Positions 12,049 through 23,119 of a stretch of DNA of 64,000 nt are shown here, in pieces (the stretch's first letter is position 1; every line of letters begins with the position of its first letter). The translations under genes were made by a program, and so were the position numbers. The notes below the pieces were generated by a model. The model did not search any database. It saw only the letters and a program-made list of their open reading frames with translations, and had not been told where the DNA came from. The stretch lies in contig JAJOHG010000056.1 of NCBI GenBank assembly GCA_021029095.1, positions 62,001 through 126,000 of the forward strand, written 5' to 3'. Source of the DNA: Phellopilus nigrolimitatus. Its lineage: Eukaryota; Basidiomycota; Agaricomycetes; Hymenochaetales; Hymenochaetaceae.

Positions 12049-15000
12049 CTAAGATATCCACGACATCGACTCGCTCCAGCGCCATGATCTGTTCCAGACC
12101 CTGCATGTACAGTCAGTGATCAATGGAAGGACAGTAAGAATATGCAACGACCTCACCCAGCTCCAAGCACTCCACCCGCGCCCTGGTCGTCCATCCCACT
12201 CCCGGCGATAACCCAGTCCGGAACGCTCACGCCTGTGCGCAACGGAAGTAGACGCAGCGCCCGCTCGAGCCCCTCTCCACGCGCATCCGTCCCGGCGAGG
12301 AACACGGCAGCGCCTCGCGTGTTTGATGGATGCGGATGGGTGAAAAGAATGCTGATGCCCTCCTCTGCGCCCGCTCGCGATGCTAGGGGGATGGGGAGAG
12401 GACGTCCGCGGAAAAGCCACGCCCCGTCCGCAGCGAGACTAAACTCGGTGCTGCGGGTGTACTGAGGGGCTTGAAGGAGAGCGCGCGCGAACGCGTTCTC
12501 CGCGCCCCCGAGGACGACAAGGTTCCCGTCCTCCAGACCTTCTGAACTGAGAAGGTCGAGCGCGACTGTGTCCTGGACAATCTCGGCGTCGAGCTTGAAG
12601 TAGACGTCGAGCGCGTGTGCGATGCGGAGCGCCGCTGAGAGTGCTCGGGCGTAAGCGCGGAGCTCGGAGGGAACGATGATCGTTAACGGGGCTGGTGTGT
12701 TGAGTATGTTCTGTATTCTCCCTGGTGGTGGAGGGGCCGACAAAGGAGTGTCCGCTGGGTTTTCAAGCTGCAAACGAATTTTCGTTCAGTTCTTAACATC
12801 CCTGTCAAGAATGTATACGAGTTACTAACAGTCCAAGTGTTATTCTCAGATCTGGAAAAACGTTGCGAACCCCCTGTAGATGAAGTCCCTGGGAGACGTA
12901 CGCCGTTTATAACTAAGGTCCTGTCCGAACCAATCGCTACCGGACTGAGTGAAAATGTTTGCACATTCGTTGTCCTAACGTGTGTTTCACCATCGCGTAA
13001 GTTTACGTGCAGTCTCGAGAGCCTGCTTGACACATGCATTATTATCTAGCTCCCTATATTTCAAATGCGCGATATACGGAAGAGAACAGACCTTCCGGGG
13101 ATGCTCACTACGTCGATCGCCCAGCCGTGTAGAGACCCCGACTGCGAAGGGTCGACAACGGTCTGCGTGAACTGCGTTGCACTATTAGACGTCGCGGTGG
13201 ACTCGAATTTAGGGTTAAGCATCCGTTCGAGGAAGGCCTGAACATGTGCGCCCTGAAAAACCTCAGGATACCAATGTGGCTTGCCTTCGTCCTCGTGGAA
13301 TCTGCAGTTTATCCCGGATTATATGCGTGAGGTTTCATTTAAAATGATGGAGAACTCCGCAGTTCTATGGGCAGTTCAACAAGAACGGAGACGCACGAAA
13401 TGTTAGAGCCTTCTCCCCAGGACTTAACAATGCTGACATATTCCCTCGAGTGCCACGTCGGCACGTTAGTGTCGTTACCGCTACGAATTCAGAAGAACCA
13501 AAAATATATGTGATGTTTAATCGAGTGGATAGCAGACCAGCCACCCACCCATGAATAGCAAGGATCGGCACACTGTCCGCAACATTTCCCAAGAACAGGT
13601 CATTATTATGCGGAGTCAGCGCAGACTCAAGCACCCTTCGTAGCGCTGGATCTGCAAAGCGTTCGCCACGTGCGTGCGTGAGCGGGACGTACGCCTGCGC
13701 GTTGAGATATCCTGCCGCAGGGAGCGCCGCACGCACGCGATCAGGATAGTGCACTGCGAGGTGCCAGACGCCCTGCCCACCGTTCGAGTGGCCGAGGAGT
13801 AGTACTTTGGTGGCAGGGAGGGAAGGTCCATTTGGCCCAGCGCGGATGCAGGATGGCGCTCAGCGCACTTACAGTGGCCCAGGCTTCGAACGCGCTGGGA
13901 CCGTGCCAATCGAGACCCTGTGAATGTCAGGTGAGCTTGAGGACAAGAGGGAAAGAAATCGCTGTCTGTGTACCCATTCTGTCCGCCCGGCAGGCATGAT
14001 TACCCAGCTGTGTCTCTGACGCGGGATCGCATCTGCCCAGAACGGCGAGGAGATGACGTCGACACCTGCCCCATCTGTACTCCAAGTCAGCCTTTTCTTT
14101 TCACGCAAATAACAGAAGGCTTTTGAGGTCCGGCTTTATGATGTATACCTACGCAGCGCAACAATCGGAACCGAAGTGCCGTCGGGACTGGGAAATATCG
14201 GGGGCTTCGCCAAAAACAGCGTCGCGTGAGACGCAGCGAAGAAGAAGGACGCGCGAATGGCTTCGTGCGTCGATACGGACCACGAAGAAATTCTCCTTAG
14301 AGGAAGTGTCACCGGGACGGCTACTTTGCTTGCATTGGCATTTGAGGAGATCTCTGACAAGATCAGCAAAAACGTAATTTCGTTTCCAAAAAATGGCGCA
14401 TTTTGCTCCATTAAGATTGGGATAATACGGGTTTGGGATGGCGCGATCTTAAGTTTGTTACGAAGAGATAATGATAAAGCCTGTGTGATCTGGGTAAGAG
14501 CACGAGTCGCAACGACCGTAGCAAATCTCATAAATCTTAAGGAACGTACTGTCGATGAGTTGCTTGGAAGCTTGATATCCTCGACAGCCCACCAGCTATC
14601 GAGACTACGGATACCGACACCCAGCGCATTACCGAATGCATACCCGTTGACGAAGTCGCAGACTACATCATGCGATACTTGACGAATTATATCATTGCGT
14701 TTTTCTTCCACACTGACTGACACGCTGATTTTGAGCGTGGGCGTTTCCTCGCCGTAGTCGCGGGGATCTCCAAATAGCCTTATCTAATATGTGACGCAAT
14801 TTCTTTTAGATTCAATTCATCAAAAAAATCTGATATGAAAAGATATGAAATGAAATGGACGGAAGGGTGGTCATATGATGACAGTGCGCACCTCGTAATC
14901 CCCGCTAACGAAGAAGTCGTAAGTTGCAGGTCGATCAGCATTCATCGTGCCGGGAAGCTCAACGGAACTAGGGCCGGAGCGAAGCATGGCGTATATATTG

Positions 15001-15772
15001 CCTGTGTGCCATTCAGGAAAAAATGTACGTTCGTTTGATTCTCTTGGTATGAATGTGAAGAAGGATCCTTGCTTTAAATCGACGAGAAGTCGGGATGGCA
15101 GGATTTCGGGATGAGTTCGACTGATGCTCTTGCGTGGAGGCGTAACAGTCAAAGTTGAGCGGAGAATAGAGTGATGTTGGAGACTCGCCCAACCCTCTGT
15201 TGCGCGGATATCTGACCATCTGTAACGATTCGTCAGATGGCAAGCTGGAAGTGAAGTCGGCATTCAAGAGGCACCTGATTTCTGGAAACGAGACTGCAAG
15301 GTTTCCTTCATTGTCAGAACGTGCCTTTGTCCACGTCACTTGCGCATTGTCTGCATAGGAAGAAGAATATGTCCTGTTTGGTTCGTGTATGTACGGTGCC
15401 GTCACTAGAGTCCTAAATCTGTGAGCTCGCAGATCCGTGATGCGTCAGTCGGACAGTCATACGATTCAGAGGAAACCCCGGAGACAAGAAGTGCTGTTCT
15501 CTGGCGTGGATCGGGAAAGGACCGAGAACCTAGATAGCACAAGAAGTTTGGATATCTCTTAGATCGACCAGCTAGAAGCTACATACGTCCCAATCTTTGG
15601 AGAGGGAGATTTGCCATTGTGCCAGGTCAGACTCATGCGAGGTGAATGCTGCTTGTGCCATGCCAGACTGAGACTCCGAAGTAATTCCAGCTGCTACCGC
15701 GCTCAGGGCGAAGACAAGAAGGGTGTTAAGAAGAGTCACTGATAGTATCGGAAACTTCAGCAACACAATCAT
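12049..15772 (-). CDS. Large secretory alpha/beta-hydrolase (S9 prolyl-oligopeptidase-like), uncharacterised
   Basis: A multi-exon gene whose product enters the secretory pathway. The internal ATG at 15772 opens a clear signal or anchor (MIVLLKFPILSVTLLNTLLV). The N-terminal half has no motif I can name (blocks GPFPIHAREQHFLSPGF, TEGWASLQHHSILRSTLTV, LLVDLKQGSFFTF). The catalytic half has a nucleophile elbow GHSNGG (about 13800), an acidic site in HGGNDTNVPTWHS restored by splicing near 13480, and a later GKPHWYPEVF with the candidate His. The C-terminus is spliced to GVWNRSWRWSESMSWIS and stops at 12049. Just before GHSNGG the frame seems to shift by one base (about 13815-13825). The substrate is unknown; it could be a peptidase or an esterase. 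It is head-to-head with TMA7. Confidence 0.75.
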
Positions 15773-15950
15773 GATGCTGCCGTGCGCGTTATTGAACGCG
15801 GGCTGCTGAACATGAAGGATACCGTAGGATCGACGCGTCGCCTTGAACGCGAACCTCAAAACAGAAGTAGCCACGTGCTGAGCTCGTTCAATAAAAACGC
15901 CTGCTCAGTGCTTGCTGTCTCCAGCTCTAAGAGTCCACCCCTCCGACACG
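15773..15950. promoter_or_regulatory. Compact bidirectional promoter, hydrolase / TMA7
   Basis: Only 178 bases separate the divergent start codons (15772 on minus and 15951 on plus), so both promoters and 5' UTRs must share this stretch. If the longer minus frame (start 15874) is used for the hydrolase, the spacer is 76 bases. Confidence 0.5.
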
Positions 15951-16382
15951 ATGTCTAACAGGCAAGGCGGAAAACTCAAGCCTCTTAAGGTACTTTATGC
16001 TCAGCGCAGATGTCCATGCTCTCTCTAATACGGTATGCATACAGACTCCCAAGAAGACCCAGAAGGAGGAGGACGAGGACGACAAGGCCTACAAGGAGAG
16101 AAAAAAGGCGGAGGCTGCTCAACTCGCTGAGGCAAAGGCGAAGGGTGCGTAAGCCATAGGCAATCAGCTTTAACTTGTAGGACTTACTCGGAAGCGTTTT
16201 ACAGCTGTCAAGGGTGAGTATTTTCCGTATATGTCTTATTGTAAGGTCTTTGACACTGATCTGTGCGATCGCAATTGAAGGCGGCGCTCCTGGGGGAGGC
16301 ATCAAGAAGTACGTGTCTTTCGTCTTAAATGCTGTATCCCACGTTGAAGTTTGGGGTTGTGTGCAGGTCTGGAAAGAAATAG
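15951..16382 (+). CDS. TMA7: Translation machinery-associated protein TMA7
   Basis: A very small basic protein of the TMA7/CCDC72 family, which co-purifies with ribosomes. The gene is cut by several introns: MSNRQGGKLKPLK, then PKKTQKEEDEDDKAYKERKK and AEAAQLAEAKAKG, then AVKG, GGAPGGGIK, and KSGKK followed by the stop at 16380-16382. The order N-terminal GGK-KPLK, acidic-to-basic helix, and C-terminal GGIKKSGKK matches the family end to end. The start is the first ATG (15951) and is fixed by the family N-terminus. The last splice (AAG AA|GTACGT ... GCAG|G TCT) is needed to make the conserved tail. The product is about 65 residues. Confidence 0.9.
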
Positions 16383-16964
16383 ATCTCCTTTGCATTTTAT
16401 GATACCATTGTCGGGTGTTTCTTTCTATGTGATGCTGTGAATGCGCCTCCTGCGTGTATTACCACTTGTATAATGCATCTGCTCTGTCCCCAGCGCCTCT
16501 CAGAGTCTTAGGGCGAACGAAGTTTTCGGAGGACTAAGCGCCATCAAGTTGCGGAATGATCCTGGACGTCCATGATAACTTGACAAGCATTCCAAGTTCC
16601 TTTAGATTCAGGATTTACTCGCTCTCACGTCTCAGAAGCCATCAAGATGGGGGATTGTCAATCACGAAGCACGGAGTAAGAGAGCTGAGAGGAAAGGAAA
16701 GAAAAAAGGAGTTCATCGTGTGTGGGAGTCCGTAATAGAATCAGGGTCAACGTGGACTTCGTAAGAGAAAGAAGACAAGATCCCGCCTTTTTTATTATTA
16801 CTTACATACATACTTTACTACTCCTTTTTGCTCCCTTTTCTTCGTCTCCGTTTTCAAGTCGCACTCGGAAAGCTCTCTAGTACATACCTCGATAGAGGCT
16901 CGACGCGTGAAAAGAAAAAAAGGAACCAAACCATACGTGTCACAGACCGTCACAGGCTTCTGTG
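16383..16964. other. Spacer between TMA7 and striatin
   Basis: About 580 bases that hold the TMA7 3' UTR and the striatin promoter. There is a purine-rich stretch (aggaaaggaaagaaaaaagg, near 16690) and a poly-T run near 16790. I see no gene. Confidence 0.5.
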
Positions 16965-19900
16965 ATGTTTTCCACGCATGGCGGTCACGGAAAGTCGAGT
17001 GCAGCAGTTCATCACAATCCTTTCTCCAACCACGGCACTCCTGGCTATCCAATGTTGGGGAATATCTCTGGCCTACAGGGCCAGAACCAGCCCCAATTAC
17101 ACCAACAACAGGGACAAGGACAGCAGCAGCAACAGCAGCAGCAACAACAGCAACAACAACAGCAGCAGCAGCAGCAGCAGCAGCAGAACCAGCCTCCGCC
17201 TCCCCCACCTCCGTTAAATGGCCAGGACCTTAACTTGTCCAACATCCTGCACTTCTTGCAGTCTGAATGGCGGAGATACGAGCGCGAAAGAAACGAGTGG
17301 GAGATTGAGCGTGCAGAGATGCGGGTTCGTCGTCTTTTCCCCCTTACGCGTCGCTTGCCACCTCTAACGCGCTGGTGCTTGACAACCTTTCTCCCGCGTA
17401 GGCACGCATAGCTCTCCTCGAAGGCGAACGACGCTCTTTCGAAAACACTCGGATCGATCTCCTTCGTCGGATAAAAATGCTCGAGTTCGCGCTGCGCATG
17501 GAGCGGTACGCGTTTCGGTGCTACTAGCCTCCTATGACGCGCGCACCTAATACGTGTTTTGTAGTTCTAAACAGCTCAACCAGCCTGCAAACCAGCCCCC
17601 TCTTCCTTCCAAAGTAGCTGCATTGCAGAACCAGTACAATTCTGCGTCGACTAAGGATGAGTCTGGCAGCCACAAGGAAGGCAGCAGTGGGAGCTCCCCT
17701 CGGAGTGAAGGTAGGCCACGCCCAATTGCACGATGTGTAGTCACTATTAATGTTTTCATTCCTTGTAGACGTGCCTTTGCCTTCTGAAAACCGCATGCCT
17801 CTGGCAGGCTTGCCAAACGGCGGCCCCGCGTCCAACCAAAACAAGTCGGCCACTTGGGGAGGATCAAATTGGACAGGCGCACCTAACTCGGCCCCCTTGG
17901 GGAAGCCACCACCCGGAAGGGATCCCAAAAGCAGAGCACGGAGTAGAGAATATCTGAAACAGTGAGAGACGGGTTTTTCTTGTTGCTTTCACGTCTCTTT
18001 GAATGATGCTAATTGTGTACCCCCGCTCGCTTTCAAGATGTCTGCAGGAGATAACTTATTTAACGTCCCCGCAAGCGATGAATCCTCTTCCTAACCGACC
18101 TCTACTCAGCAACCCGACTGTGCCTCTTACGCTACCCAATGTTCCGTCGCTCGATCAAATGGCTTACAACGGCAGGCCACGGAAACTTGTCCCGGAAGTG
18201 GGCAAAGACTACTCTATGCCAAACGGAATGCAAGCCATGAGTGGACCAATGACTGCCCCCGCAGGTTCTGGTCCACAGGGACCGATGCTAGATAGGGACA
18301 ACCGCATGAATACTGGTTCGAGTGTCCCTTTACATCAATCACAGTCTCAGCAACAGCAAGGTGGTCCTCCAGCTGGCAGCTTTCAACAGCAGCAGCAACA
18401 GCCCTCCATGAATCAAGTTCAATCGCTTCAGTTGCAGACGCAGCAACTCCCCAAGGACGCTCAGGAGAAGCCGGGCGGAACGGAGCCACAACAGCTGACT
18501 GCGATCTTCCGACCGAACGCGGAGTGGAAGGAAGACCTAGAGCGTGCGCGCTCAGAGAAGTTCTCCCCTCCGGATGCAACAACGTCTGGGGTCTCGGCGT
18601 GGGACGTTGTAGGAAATAATGAGGATGAGGAGAAGGAAGTGGAAATGGATGATGACGATGCGTCGTCAACTACAAGTGAAGAGGATGGCAAAATTTGGCG
18701 CCCACGACGGACTCTGCGAAAGTCAGTTTTGTGCGCCTGAAGTTTGTGTTATTATGAGAAGCTAATTATTCGCGCTCACTGGGACCTCAGTCACCTTGAC
18801 GCTGTGAGAGCTCTTGCTTTCCACCCAAGTGAAATGTGTCTCGCGACAGGTGGAGATGACTGCACAGTAAAGATCTGGCGCATGGACGTAGTGGGATTAG
18901 CATCGTCGGCGTAGGTCTTTAACCTATGCATTGTTCGCAGAAGTCCTCACGTGTAACTGCAGAACACGCGGGACCGTTGAAGTTGAACCTCAATTAACAT
19001 TAAGAGGTCACACCTCTGCCGTCACGGCACTTGTGCACTCTCCTTCAAGGCGGCTTCTGTATTCCGCGTCTTTGGACTCGTCAATACGCGTGTGGGCGTT
19101 ACCACCCGCGTCACACACGACCTACGCGCCATACGACGTCGCGCGAAACCGAGGAGAGCTCGTCGGACATACGGACGCCGTGTGGGGCCTTGCGCTTATC
19201 CGTGACGAGAGTGTGTTGGTGAGCTGTGGTGCGGAGGGAGCGGTGAAGGTGTGGGACATCGGCGCAGCGTCAGGCGTGGGCTCACTGAAACTCAGCTGGG
19301 GGTACAACGGACTCGAGAGCGAGGAGGAAGATCCGGTTGAGACCCCGGGCGCGACATGCCTCGAGGCAATGAAATCGGACCTAAAGAAGGTCGCTGTTGG
19401 GTACACGAATGCCGTGGTGAAGGTGTTTGATGTAGATTCGGGAAAGCAGCTCCTTGCCCTGCAGAACGAAACAGGCGCAGGTTCATTGTTTTCCTTTTCA
19501 TTTATCTGAACGCGTTACTCAGATGCCCTTGTTTTTCGTAGAAGGCTCTGGCAGTGCACAAGTGAACAGCATCACATCTCACCCGACAATGCCCATGTTG
19601 GTCACTGCACATGAGGACAAGCACATTAGAATATGGGACATTGTCACTGGTATGCTTCCGTCCATATTATCATACGTTAGCACCTAACCTGTGTTAACAG
19701 GCCAGTGCACACATTCGATGGTCGCACACCTCGACTCCGTCAGCTCACTTTCGATCGACGCCACTGGCTTCTCGCTGGTTTCTGGGGGGCACGACTGCTC
19801 CGTGCGCTTCTGGGACCTGCTCGACTCGCATGCCTGCGTCCAGGAGATTACGAGCCACCGCGAGAAGGCTCAAGAGGGCGTACTCGCGGTTGACTTCCAT

Positions 19901-19966
19901 CCATCGCTACCGTTCATGGCGAGCGCGGGAGCGGACGGCGTCGTCAAGCTTCACGCGTCGTCGTAG
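16965..19966 (+). CDS. Striatin (STRIPAK scaffold, PRO11/Far8 type)
   Basis: Striatin is the regulatory PP2A subunit and scaffold of the STRIPAK complex, which controls cell fusion, septation and fruiting in fungi. The ATG at 16965 is followed by a Gln tract and a proline run. The striatin N-terminal region (NLSNILHFLQSEWRRYERER, the caveolin-binding and coiled-coil part) is completed by the next exon (ARIALLEGERRSFENTRIDL). Later exons are low-complexity (PSKVAALQ..., Met/Gln-rich) and carry TAIFRPNAEWKEDLERARSE and an acidic stretch. WD40 repeats follow: HLDAVRALAFHPSEMCLATG, LRGHTSAVTALVHS, LVGHTDAVWGLALI, VNSITSHPTMPMLVTAHEDK, AHLDSVSSLSID, and the final VLAVDFHPSLPFMASAGADG. The stop is at 19964-19966. 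At least eight exons are present. Domain order and motifs make the assignment firm. Confidence 0.93.
17121..17186 (+). repeat. CAG/CAA trinucleotide tract coding 22 glutamines
   Basis: In the striatin frame there are 22 consecutive CAG or CAA codons, directly followed by AAC CAG and a seven-proline run. Nine uninterrupted CAGs at the end are the part most likely to change length. It lies between the Gly/Ser-rich start and the coiled-coil region. Confidence 0.95.
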
Positions 19967-20785
19967 TTCGGCTCAAAGTAAATAAAGACTTCACTTATGT
20001 TTTCAACAGCTGTCTGGTTTTTTATTTATCGCAATACCTGTCTCTTTCCGCCATTTTCTTTCTCGCTTTTATGACTTGTCGTGCACTAATTGTTTGGAAG
20101 GCAGACAGACATCTCGCTCAGTGGGAACACCATCAATGCGTTCATTCTTTTCGCTAATTCGACACAATGTATATATATATAGTAGATATACCTGCTCATC
20201 GAGCATGTAACATGCACTAGGTCTAGTATATATTATGCAATGAGAACGCGGACTCACTTCGGGCGTGGATGTGTTGCTGGTGGTTGTGCATTGCAGAAAC
20301 TGAAGAGGTATCTTCATCTTGATATTCGCATCAAGTCATTGCCCTACACCGCAAGTTGAACAAAATATTTAATAAAGATTGAGGCTGCGCTGTTTGAATG
20401 TCATGATAGAAACGTAATTTGACTCTTAGAAAAGTGTTTTTTGAAGATCATAACGCCAATTGTTTGACCATTTTTAAATAGGCCATGTTTTTTTTACATT
20501 TCCCAATGAGTCTTTGACATATGTCACCGAATGATGTCGGAGCAACCTTCTCAGAAACACGTGAATGCAACATACTCAGTGATGTTTTACGAAGCTTTCG
20601 GCAACTGTAGGTCGGATGCTGCCGCAAGTGTTCATGCAATATAGCCGATGAACGTTTAAAAAACATTTTTGCGAGCGACTCGAAAACGTAGCATCCTGTC
20701 ACATAATGACATCACCCACAAGACTATCTAGACATCTGTAATCACACTGCCTGGCTCTTGCATTTGTATTTTAATCATAATCAAT
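19967..20785. other. AT-rich gene-free stretch downstream of striatin
   Basis: About 800 bases with no coding pattern on either strand. It contains short TA-rich strings (20168-20181) and the striatin 3' UTR. Nothing else is supported. Confidence 0.5.
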
Positions 20786-20809
20786 TATATATATATATAT
20801 ATATATATA
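20786..20809. repeat. (TA)12 microsatellite
   Basis: Twelve uninterrupted TA units directly at the downstream border of the eIF2-gamma pseudogene. Confidence 0.95.
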
Positions 20810-22327
20810 ACATCAAGTAAGATAGTAATAACATATGGAAGTAGAGCCGCACAACGGGGCGGAACGGGTGTGTCGGTGCCCCTGCCCCGCCCCCTGCCCC
20901 GCCGTGATGTAAGTGCCGTGTGCGCTACATCCGGTGCCAACGCAGAACCGGGCGTCGAGGCGCAGGATGAGCGCCTCAAGTCCATCTTCATGCTGAGCAC
21001 GCGCCCGCCGGTCGATATCGAGCCGATGTTGATCTTCACGAGCTTCGTCACCTTCATCATCTTCTTATCCTCGGTCTTGATGCCCAGCAGGTGCTGCGAA
21101 AGGAATAAACTGATCTCGAGCTCTGGGTGCAGACGGACACGCGTAAGCGCATACGGAAAGGATGACGCGACACACCAGTGTAGATCTGGGGCAGCTTGCT
21201 CACCGCGCCGAACACCTGCCCGACGAGCCTGTCTGTGCGGTAGCGTGACGATGCAGCTGAAGATCGGGCGGCAGCGGTTGCAGCCCTGCTGGTCCTTCGT
21301 GACAATGCCCGGGCAGATCTCGACGCGCATTTCGAGCACGAGCACGCCCGCAAGGATCGAGCCGCACGCGACACCGCCCATCCACTTATTGACCTCCGTG
21401 CCGGGCTTGTTCATAGCGGATGACAGTCAACCGCAGCGACGACAGAAAGTCCCGCACCGGAATTGGATCCGCTTCATGATGTACTCGTTCACTGCATCAA
21501 TGTTGTATTTTAGCCGCGGAGATCGGCATGATGGGCGGTGCCTCCGCCACGGTGCCTGTATGCGAGCAGAGCCCTCTCAGCTCTGTAGCAAAAGTTTTCT
21601 TTCTCAATTGATGCGAACGCACCTTTTATGAACGCAGCGATACTTTTCTGATGCCCGAGCACCTGTGCCTCCTTGATCAAGACAACCTTGTTTCACAGAA
21701 TGATGATGTTCTGGAGCTTTATGATCTCCACGGCGGTGGGATGCTCAGAAATCTGGGGCTGCGGGCACGACCCATTCCCAGCGATGAGAAGGAGTGCAGC
21801 ATCCATGACTGCCGCACCGTCCAGTATGGTGGCCATGAGAATATCGTGTCCGGGTCAGTTGACAAAGGAGACATACCTGAACAGCTTCATGTGATGCTCG
21901 CACCCTCGCACAGCGGGTGATCCTCCTTGTTGGAGTGGTACGAGCGATAGCAGCCCTGTCACAGCTACGCCTCGTTATCGCATTTATATATCTATGTCTT
22001 GCCGCCGTAAGATGGAAAAGCAGAAGAGAAAAGCGGCATACGACGCACTTTTACATTCGCGTAGCCCAGCTTGACGGTGATATATTCCGGACGAGCTCGT
22101 TCTTGAAGTGCACGGTCATGACCCCCAAGATAACCTTCACCACTGTCAACTTCCCGTGCACGACGTGCCCAACTGTGCCTGCAGTATCCCACCGAGCCAT
22201 GAGCATTTCGTATTCAGCCACCTCTCATGACTGGAATGAAATTTATGTACCAAGATTTAATGTCGCCTAACAGAACAAGCCAATAAACTCAACGCAAGTG
22301 ATGTTCATTAAGACAGCAGGACACGCA
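20810..22327 (-). pseudogene. Decayed eIF2-gamma (translation initiation factor 2 subunit 3) copy
   Basis: Minus-strand pieces match eIF2-gamma in order: KLSPLSPEVISK (ending 22328), an intron, [18 protein letters not shown] (the G1 loop, family GHVAHGKST), [12 protein letters not shown] (22090-22055), an intron, CEHHMKLFRYVSFV with a G3-like [20 protein letters not shown] (21920-21780), LQNIIIL and KVVLIKEAQ, and VNKWMGGVACGSILAGVL (about 21390). After IFSCIVTL (about 21250) roughly thirty residues of the family are missing and the frame changes to DRLVGQVFGAVSKLPQIYT. An intron and LEISLFLSQHLLGIKTEDKK follow, and then similarity fades. Zinc-finger-region exons, several conserved residues and frames are lost. 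Introns are still present, so it arose by DNA duplication, not by a reverse-transcribed mRNA. Confidence 0.8.
22025..22085 (-). repeat. Direct repeat copy A (eIF2-gamma exon end plus intron start)
   Basis: On the plus strand gagaaaagcggcatacgacg, followed by gcgtagcccagcttgacggt, aligns with copy B near 23003-23065. The similarity covers the codons TVKLGYAN and continues into the following intron. Confidence 0.65.
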
Positions 22328-22967
22328 CCTACTTGGAGATAACCTCGGGTGACAAGGGCGAGAGTTTTGTTCGGTTGATCTCGATAGGTATAGCAGTGGT
22401 GCTCTTCGACGGTTGCAGAGGTGCGGGCTGATAGAGCGGACGGCCTGGCTGCGCGAGGATGTCCTGCGTAGACTTGCTATTCCTATACGGGTGGTCCGCA
22501 GGCAAGAGCGTGGGGTCAGGATGTAATATCGAAGAAAGCAGGCCAGAATTTGTACGGTTGAGATTTGTGTAAGAGCGGCGGTCGACCTTCGCAAAAAGGT
22601 CTCTTTGCCTTTGTGCCTCTGCTGCTGCCTCCGCAAGCCTGCGATCTGCGGCAGAGGGAGCAATCTCTCTGTTCGTGCGCTCAGCCTCTCCGAACCGTCC
22701 TCCGTCTTCATCCGTCGAGAAGTCAAGATCATCCGCAAACTCGATCTTCCGCTGTTTTGACGACGGCTCGGGGAAAACCCCTCCGACCACCTTCGATCCA
22801 GCAGTTGCCGATGGCGGACGCATCTTCAAGGACGTTCCACTATTCACTGTCTTCGTATTTGATTGTGTCGAAGAGCACTGCTGGGACGAGCTCGACCTTG
22901 CAGGCGACTTCGAGTGCTTCCCCTTCGACAGAACTCCACTGGGCTTCTGCGGTTGTAGACCTGTTTC
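22328..22967 (-). pseudogene. Coding-like segment of unknown family fused upstream of the eIF2-gamma remnant
   Basis: An open minus-strand frame from the codon after the TAA at 22970-22968 down to 22328 (about 213 codons). It has coding-like, low-complexity composition: SKGKHSKSPARSSSSQQ, KMRPPSATAGSKVVGGVF, RKIEFADDLDFSTDEDGG, NREIAPSAADRRLAEAAAEA, SSILHPDPTLLPADHPYR. It then runs without a break into the eIF2-gamma N-terminal motif KLSPLSPEVISK and a donor (AA|GTAGGT). Known eIF2-gamma proteins have only a short N-terminus here, so the long part is foreign to that family. I do not recognise it. It may be a fragment of another gene captured during duplication. Confidence 0.45.
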
Positions 22968-23002
22968 TTACTGCCATGGGTGCGTTGTATAGAAAACCAA
23001 GA

Positions 23003-23119
23003 GAGAAACCATGGTGTGCGACGTACTTTAGCATTCACGTAGCCCAGCTTGATGGTGACGTTTAGGACAAAGTTCAGATATGACAGCACAAGTTCAAGTT
23101 CGTGTGAACGACTAAACAA
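23003..23119 (-). pseudogene. Second eIF2-gamma exon fragment (direct repeat copy B)
   Basis: The minus strand encodes NVTIKLGYVNAK followed by a GTACGT donor and intron sequence similar to copy A. Only this short piece of the factor is present; no P-loop or later domains follow. It lies upstream of the unknown coding-like segment, so that segment is bracketed by two eIF2-gamma pieces. Confidence 0.6.

Noticed and set aside
11801..12106. A longer 3' end of the hydrolase (open frame to 11810) that nearly overlaps the transporter
   Set aside because: Splicing GG|GTGAGG...CATGCAG|G joins the conserved GGVLGAG to VWNRSWRWSESMSWIS and stops at 12049, which fits the coding pattern better than the other frame.
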